34,399 nt of DNA, taken from Bacillota bacterium (GTDB lineage: Bacteria; Bacillota; Clostridia; Oscillospirales; Acutalibacteraceae). The translations under genes and the position numbers were made by a program. Positions 30,754-34,399 of the stretch are shown here, one piece after another; position 1 is the stretch's first letter, and each line of letters opens with the position of its first letter. The stretch is from NCBI GenBank assembly GCA_023460155.1, contig JAEWRF010000178.1:1-34399 (forward strand). Reading direction: 5' to 3'. Below the pieces are notes generated by a model, which did not search any database, had not been told where the DNA came from, and worked only from the letters and a program-made list of their open reading frames with translations.

Positions 30754-32184
30754 ATGAGTGAATATCGGCACGGCGCCTATGCTGACCTGGAGGCCAGCCG
30801 GGATTATACCTCGCCCTCCGGGGCGGAAACTATCCCGGTTTATATCGGGCGGGCACCGATTCACCAACTGCCGGATTATTCCGGCAAAACAGACATTCCG
30901 ATCCTTATTTCGTCCTGGCAGGACGGAATAAGCAAAATCGGTTATACCGACGACTGGGAAAATTTCGAACTTTGCGAGGCACTGTATGCGCATTTCCGGA
31001 ATGCAGTGCAAAGCGTCGGTCCGATTGTCGTCATCAACGCGCTTTCTCCTGACGACAAAAAAACGGAAGAGCTGGTGACGGCAACGGTTGCATTTACCCG
31101 GAAAACCGCCGTAATCGCTGATCCGAAAGCAATTTTAAAAACCATCTCAATTTCGGGAAAGGAACTCGGAACGGATTTCAGTGCGCAGTACTCGGACGAC
31201 GGGAAGAGTGTTGTCATTACTGACCTGAAAGGCGGTCTCAGCAGCATTCCTGTCAGCTATTATGACGTCGACCCGGGCGGGGTCCAGTCCTCCGATATTA
31301 TCACGGCCGTGAATTCCGGGGTCCCGAAAGTGTATTATGACCTGACCCTTATTCCTTCCATTTTGTGTTCGCCGGGATGGAGCCAGAAGGCGGACGTCTT
31401 TGCAGCTCTGGTTTCAATGAGCGAGAAAATAAACGGGCACTGGTACGCGTTCCTGAACGCCGACCTTGATTCAAGCGCGTCAAAAAACATCGACACCGCG
31501 ATAACCGCAAAGGGTTCCTACGATACGGTGACGGGCGCGGCTTCTCTTTTCTGGCCGATGGCAAAAAAAGGCGCGCGCAAATTTCACGGAAGCACTCTCG
31601 CGACGGTCACTATGCAGTGGGTTGATTTGCAAAACGGCAATGTGCCCTATGAAACCCCGTCCAACAAGTTGATCGATATCGACTCCATGTGCCTTGCGGA
31701 CGGAACACCGATCCAGTTTGACCAGACCGACGCGAACCGGCTGAACGCCGCAGGAATCGATACAATGACTTACTGGGAAGGTTCGTGGCGTTTGTGGGGC
31801 CCTCACACAATGAAATTTGTCGAAGGAGCTGCGATTGATGCTCGGGACGTTTTCGACTGCAACGTGCGGATGATCCGATATGTTGCTAACACGTTCCAGC
31901 GGACCTACGGAATTGAAGTCGACAAGCCCATGACACGAAGTCGGAAAGACACGATTCTGAATGATTTTCAGGCATGGCTTGATTCCCTGATTGAAGATGG
32001 AGCGTTGCTTCTGGGGAAAGTCGAATTCGATGAAGCCGATAACCCTCAAAGTGATTTGGTTGAAGGTAATTTCGTCTTTGAAACGGAAACGACGAATCCG
32101 GTACCGGGCAAGGCGCTGACGACGAAGGTTCGCTGGACGGCAGACGGCCTGAACTCGCAGTTTGGAGGCGATGATAATGCGTAA
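30754..32184 (+). CDS. Contractile tail sheath protein
   Basis: The 476-residue sheath subunit forms the contractile outer tube, so the phage is a myovirus. The N-terminal strand and linker (ETIPVYIGRAPIHQL) precede the first domain. The subtilisin-like sheath core spans VYYDLTLIPSILCSPGWS, KINGHWYAFLNADLDSS and the ATVTMQWVDLQNGNVPYETPSN region. YWEGSWRLWGPHTMKF and the C-terminal VRMIRYVANTFQRTYGIEVDKPM segment are typical. Start ATG 30754 behind AAGGAGGG. It works with the tube protein, whose gene overlaps its 3' end by 8 bases. Confidence 0.95.
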   Translation: MSEYRHGAYADLEASRDYTSPSGAETIPVYIGRAPIHQLPDYSGKTDIPILISSWQDGISKIGYTDDWENFELCEALYAHFRNAVQSVGPIVVINALSPDDKKTEELVTATVAFTRKTAVIADPKAILKTISISGKELGTDFSAQYSDDGKSVVITDLKGGLSSIPVSYYDVDPGGVQSSDIITAVNSGVPKVYYDLTLIPSILCSPGWSQKADVFAALVSMSEKINGHWYAFLNADLDSSASKNIDTAITAKGSYDTVTGAASLFWPMAKKGARKFHGSTLATVTMQWVDLQNGNVPYETPSNKLIDIDSMCLADGTPIQFDQTDANRLNAAGIDTMTYWEGSWRLWGPHTMKFVEGAAIDARDVFDCNVRMIRYVANTFQRTYGIEVDKPMTRSRKDTILNDFQAWLDSLIEDGALLLGKVEFDEADNPQSDLVEGNFVFETETTNPVPGKALTTKVRWTADGLNSQFGGDDNA

Positions 32185-32689
32185 ACTGATTATCGGTGCG
32201 ACCGGAGGGATTAAGGCCCTTGCGAATTCGCACGAATGCGCGAATGCCACAAGCATTTCCCTCCCGGAAATTGAAAACAAGGGCGAAGAAATCAACGGGG
32301 CAGGGATTCTCGGCAGCTACGCGATGCCGAATCCCGGGCAGTTCAGCGCAATGACCACAACGCTTTCAGCCCGTGCGTTCGGCGCGGACAAAAAATACGT
32401 GGTGGCTCAGACCGTGAACCTGGAAATCAGAATTGGCGCGAACGTCCAGACCAGCGACGGCTCAATGGTCGTTTCAGGAACCCGTATTTACATGACGGGG
32501 CATCCGACAAAAATTACGAACGGCAGCGCGGAGGTTAGCAAGACGCGGGATGAAAGCGTCGAATATTCCGTGGTGAGGTACAGGGAGGTCGTCGACGGCG
32601 AGGAAACCCTGCTGATCGATCAGATCGCCGGGGTTTATAAAATCGGCGGCATCGATCAGCTCTCCGGCCTGCGCGCGGCCCTCGGATAA
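32177..32689 (+). CDS. Major tail tube protein
   Basis: The 170-residue protein follows the sheath gene, the constant place of the tube protein. It is beta-rich with family-like stretches (HECANATSISLPEIENKGEEINGAGILGSYAMPNPGQFSAMTTTLS, VNLEIRIGANVQTSDGSM, VYKIGGIDQLSGLRAALG), similar to P2 FII-type tubes. It forms the inner tube for DNA passage. ATG 32177 has GGAGG 8 bases upstream, inside the sheath gene end. Confidence 0.88.
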   Translation: MRKLIIGATGGIKALANSHECANATSISLPEIENKGEEINGAGILGSYAMPNPGQFSAMTTTLSARAFGADKKYVVAQTVNLEIRIGANVQTSDGSMVVSGTRIYMTGHPTKITNGSAEVSKTRDESVEYSVVRYREVVDGEETLLIDQIAGVYKIGGIDQLSGLRAALG

Positions 32690-32707
32690 GAAAAGGAGAT
32701 TTGATCT

Positions 32708-33163
32708 ATGGCAAAAAACACGAATGATATCGTATCGGACGGGATGGGCGAGCTCGGCGACGAACGGAAGGTGATCTCAATGGGAACCTTGGGTTCGGAA
32801 GAATCGGACGCGTCGGCTCCGGATGACCCTGAACATTGCCTTGTTCTTAAAAAGCCCTTGAAAGTTGCGGGAAACGTTCTGAATTACCTGGAGTTTGATT
32901 TTGATGACCTGACGGCAAAAGATCTGCACCAGGCGTCCAAATATCTCAAAAATCTGGGTATTCCCGTAAGTGTCCCCGCTCTGGATTATGAGTATCAGCT
33001 GACCCTGTTCGCACGTGCGGTCAAGCTGAAAATGAAGGACGTGGAATTTAATGACCTAATGCGGCTTTCCGCAGCGGACGCTTCCAGGGCAACTGGCCTG
33101 GTGCGGGATTTTTTGCTGGACAAGGATCCCGGGCTGAAGGACTTGGGGTCCGAAGAATCATAG
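32708..33163 (+). CDS. Tail assembly chaperone (gpE-like), normal-frame product
   Basis: The 151-residue protein binds the tape measure protein during tail assembly. Core segment: CLVLKKPLKVAGNVLNYLEFDFDDLTAKDLHQASKYLK and the later LTLFARAVKLKMKDVEFNDLMRLSAADASRATGLVRDFLL, like P2 gpE relatives. A slippery site near the 3' end (33109-33115) allows a longer frameshift product. It lies directly before the tape measure gene as expected. Confidence 0.88.
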   Translation: MAKNTNDIVSDGMGELGDERKVISMGTLGSEESDASAPDDPEHCLVLKKPLKVAGNVLNYLEFDFDDLTAKDLHQASKYLKNLGIPVSVPALDYEYQLTLFARAVKLKMKDVEFNDLMRLSAADASRATGLVRDFLLDKDPGLKDLGSEES

Positions 33164-33300
33164 TCCAGCTGACCATGACGACGGCAAACAGTGTTGCATC
33201 ATTGGAAAACATGCCACTTTGTGATCTTTATGCGCTTTTTGACGGAGTGCAGGAGGAAATGGAGCACATGAAGCGTGAGAAAGGGGACGGTAAAGAATGA
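32708..33300 (+). CDS. gpE-E' fusion made by -1 ribosomal frameshift
   Basis: Reading the normal frame to 33115 and then slipping back one base at T TTT TTG gives a frame open to TGA 33298-33300: a 197-residue product (136 + 61). The new end includes NMPLCDLYALFDGVQEEMEHM. The frame has no Shine-Dalgarno-supported start of its own. P2 and many contractile-tail phages make their E+E' chaperone this way. Its stop overlaps the tape measure ATG (ATGA). Confidence 0.8.
33109..33115 (+). promoter_or_regulatory. -1 frameshift slippery site
   Basis: T TTT TTG in the normal frame (GAT TTT TTG codons of gpE), the same heptamer used by P2 gene E. Confidence 0.8.
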
Positions 33301-34399
33301 AAGGCAAAGAGCTTAAAGCGCTGATTACTCTGGCAGGAAAGGTCGATCCGTCCCTTCAAGCCGCAATGCTGAAAGCAAGCAACCAGAGCAAAAAAACTTC
33401 CGGCGTTATCGGAAAGATGTTCGGGGCAATCAATAAAGGTGTTCTTGCAGGTGCCGGAAAGATCAGCTTGGGATTTCAATCCGATTTAAAATTTATAGAA
33501 GCAAAGGCTACAAATGCTTTTGGCGTTGTACAAAAAGGCGCGGGTGCGGTCGGGAAAGGCTTTGCCGTTGCAGGAAAAGCCGCTGCGGGGATAGCTTTGG
33601 GGATTGGTGCCGTCGGAACTGTCGCAACCGCCGCGCTTGCGCCTCTTGCTTCGCAGGGGCTTGAATATGCAAGCAGCTTAACAGAAGTTCAGAACGTAGT
33701 GGATACTACTTTCGGCAAAGGCTCTTCGGTGATCGACAGCTTTTCAAAAACTGCGCTGCAATCTTATGGCCTTTCCACGCTTCAGGCGAAACAATATTCC
33801 TCTGTTCTGGGGTCAATGTATAAAAGCATGGGGCTTGGGTCTCAGCAGACTCTGACGATGTCCCAGAATATGACGGCCTTGGCCGGGGACATGGCGTCAT
33901 TTTACAATCTAAACCCTGAAGACGCATTTCAGAAAATTCAGTCCGGCGTTTCCGGCGAAACCGAACCCTTGAAGGAACTGGGGATCAATATGTCCGAAGC
34001 CAACCTTCAGGCGTTTGCGATGTCGCAAGGGATAAAAACCAACTACCAGGACATGACGCAAGCCCAGCAGGCAACCTTGCGATACAATTACCTCCTTAAT
34101 GCAACAAAGGACGCACAGGGGGATTTCGCAAAAACCAGCGGCAGCTTCGCTAACCAGCAGCGGCTGCTGAAAACCAATTTGCAGCAAATGGCGGGCACTG
34201 TCATGTCGAAGGTGACGCCCGCGCTGGGGCAGGGAATGCAAGCGGTCAACAAATTCATAACTGGACTTGATCCCGGAGTAATTTCCAGCGTCATTGGAAC
34301 TCTTGCAAATTCGGCTGTGTCGTTTTTGCCTGCCATTCAACAAATGATGCCAATGATCGGAAAAACGGTCACTTCCGTTCTTCCTGCGCTGATGCAGAT
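33297..34399 (+). CDS. Tape measure protein, N-terminal part, runs off the window
   Basis: The open frame starts with ATG 33297 (MKGKELKALITLAGKVDPSL) overlapping the E' stop, behind AAAGGGGAC, and has no stop in the remaining 1.1 kb. About 367 residues are visible. It is rich in Ala, Gly, Ser and Gln with a hydrophobic stretch at ~88-125 (AVAGKAAAGIALGIGAVGTV and on). It has the family-like YASSLTEVQNVVDTTFGKGS, TALQSYGLSTLQAKQYSSVLGSMYKSMGLGSQQTL and GETEPLKELGINMSEANLQAFAM segments of phage TP901/P2-like tape measures. It sets tail length. Confidence 0.92.
   Translation, partial: MKGKELKALITLAGKVDPSLQAAMLKASNQSKKTSGVIGKMFGAINKGVLAGAGKISLGFQSDLKFIEAKATNAFGVVQKGAGAVGKGFAVAGKAAAGIALGIGAVGTVATAALAPLASQGLEYASSLTEVQNVVDTTFGKGSSVIDSFSKTALQSYGLSTLQAKQYSSVLGSMYKSMGLGSQQTLTMSQNMTALAGDMASFYNLNPEDAFQKIQSGVSGETEPLKELGINMSEANLQAFAMSQGIKTNYQDMTQAQQATLRYNYLLNATKDAQGDFAKTSGSFANQQRLLKTNLQQMAGTVMSKVTPALGQGMQAVNKFITGLDPGVISSVIGTLANSAVSFLPAIQQMMPMIGKTVTSVLPALMQ

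Larger units (their letters stand above)
7632..34399. mobile_element. Temperate myovirus prophage, left ~26.8 kb, continues beyond the window
   Basis: Continuous modular order: recombinase, repressor/Cro switch, early replication genes, late regulator, packaging, head, contractile tail up to a partial tape measure. All genes from 10878 on are plus strand with tight spacing. The right end is not in the window. Confidence 0.97.

Noticed and set aside
33172..33300. Separate small gene between gpE and the tape measure
   Set aside because: ATGs in this frame have no ribosome site, and the slippery heptamer in the correct phase explains the open frame better as E'.

Overview
The window joins a piece of clostridial chromosome (1-7631) to the left part of an integrated prophage (about 7632 to the right edge, where it runs out of the window). 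Purine-rich Shine-Dalgarno sites, frequent GTG and TTG starts, moderate-to-high GC for a Firmicute, a DUF1836 regulator, a sodium-pump decarboxylase and a Nu1/GpA-type clostridial phage all point to the class Clostridia, probably an Oscillospirales/Ruminococcaceae-like organism. This is inference from gene content, since no rRNA is present.

Host part. The 5' end of a glutamine-hydrolysing asparagine synthetase lies on the minus strand at the left edge. A minus-strand araC-family gene and a DUF1836 gene overlap by 4 bases. They diverge from a two-gene operon for the gamma and beta membrane subunits of a biotin-dependent, sodium-pumping decarboxylase, and both divergent promoters are readable. 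Then comes pcrA with its own promoter and a structured leader. A convergent minus-strand gene follows, and its 5' end appears to have been cut off by the prophage.

Prophage part. Integration and lysogeny: a large serine recombinase at the junction, a DUF4236 membrane protein, and two tandem, diverged CI-like repressors on the minus strand. They face a Cro-like gene across an operator-bearing switch region. Between DUF4236 and the repressors are two unusual plus-strand units. One is a consensus promoter plus terminator predicting a ~70-nt RNA. The other is a promoter whose transcript would run antisense into the first repressor and end at a terminator inside it. The early operon (10878-21076) holds many small, often cysteine-rich genes joined by start/stop overlaps, an SSB, a DUF3102 fusion protein whose gene contains a perfect 26-bp palindrome, an ASCH-like protein and a primase/SF3 helicase. 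A DUF1492-type late regulator follows.

Late region. Directly after the DUF1492 gene come five 10-bp-phased repeats, a TATAAT box and a hairpin with a T run: a candidate activator-dependent late promoter with an attenuator. A 460-bp non-coding stretch, probably the packaging (cos) region, leads into a lambda-like head module (Nu1-like TerS, GpA TerL, gpW-like, portal, protease-capsid fusion with an internal start, DUF2190, connectors, gpZ). This is spliced to a contractile-tail module (terminator, sheath, tube, gpE with a P2-type -1 frameshift into E', tape measure running off the edge). The phage is therefore a temperate myovirus with a lambda-type head. Lysis genes, baseplate and the right attachment site lie outside the window.
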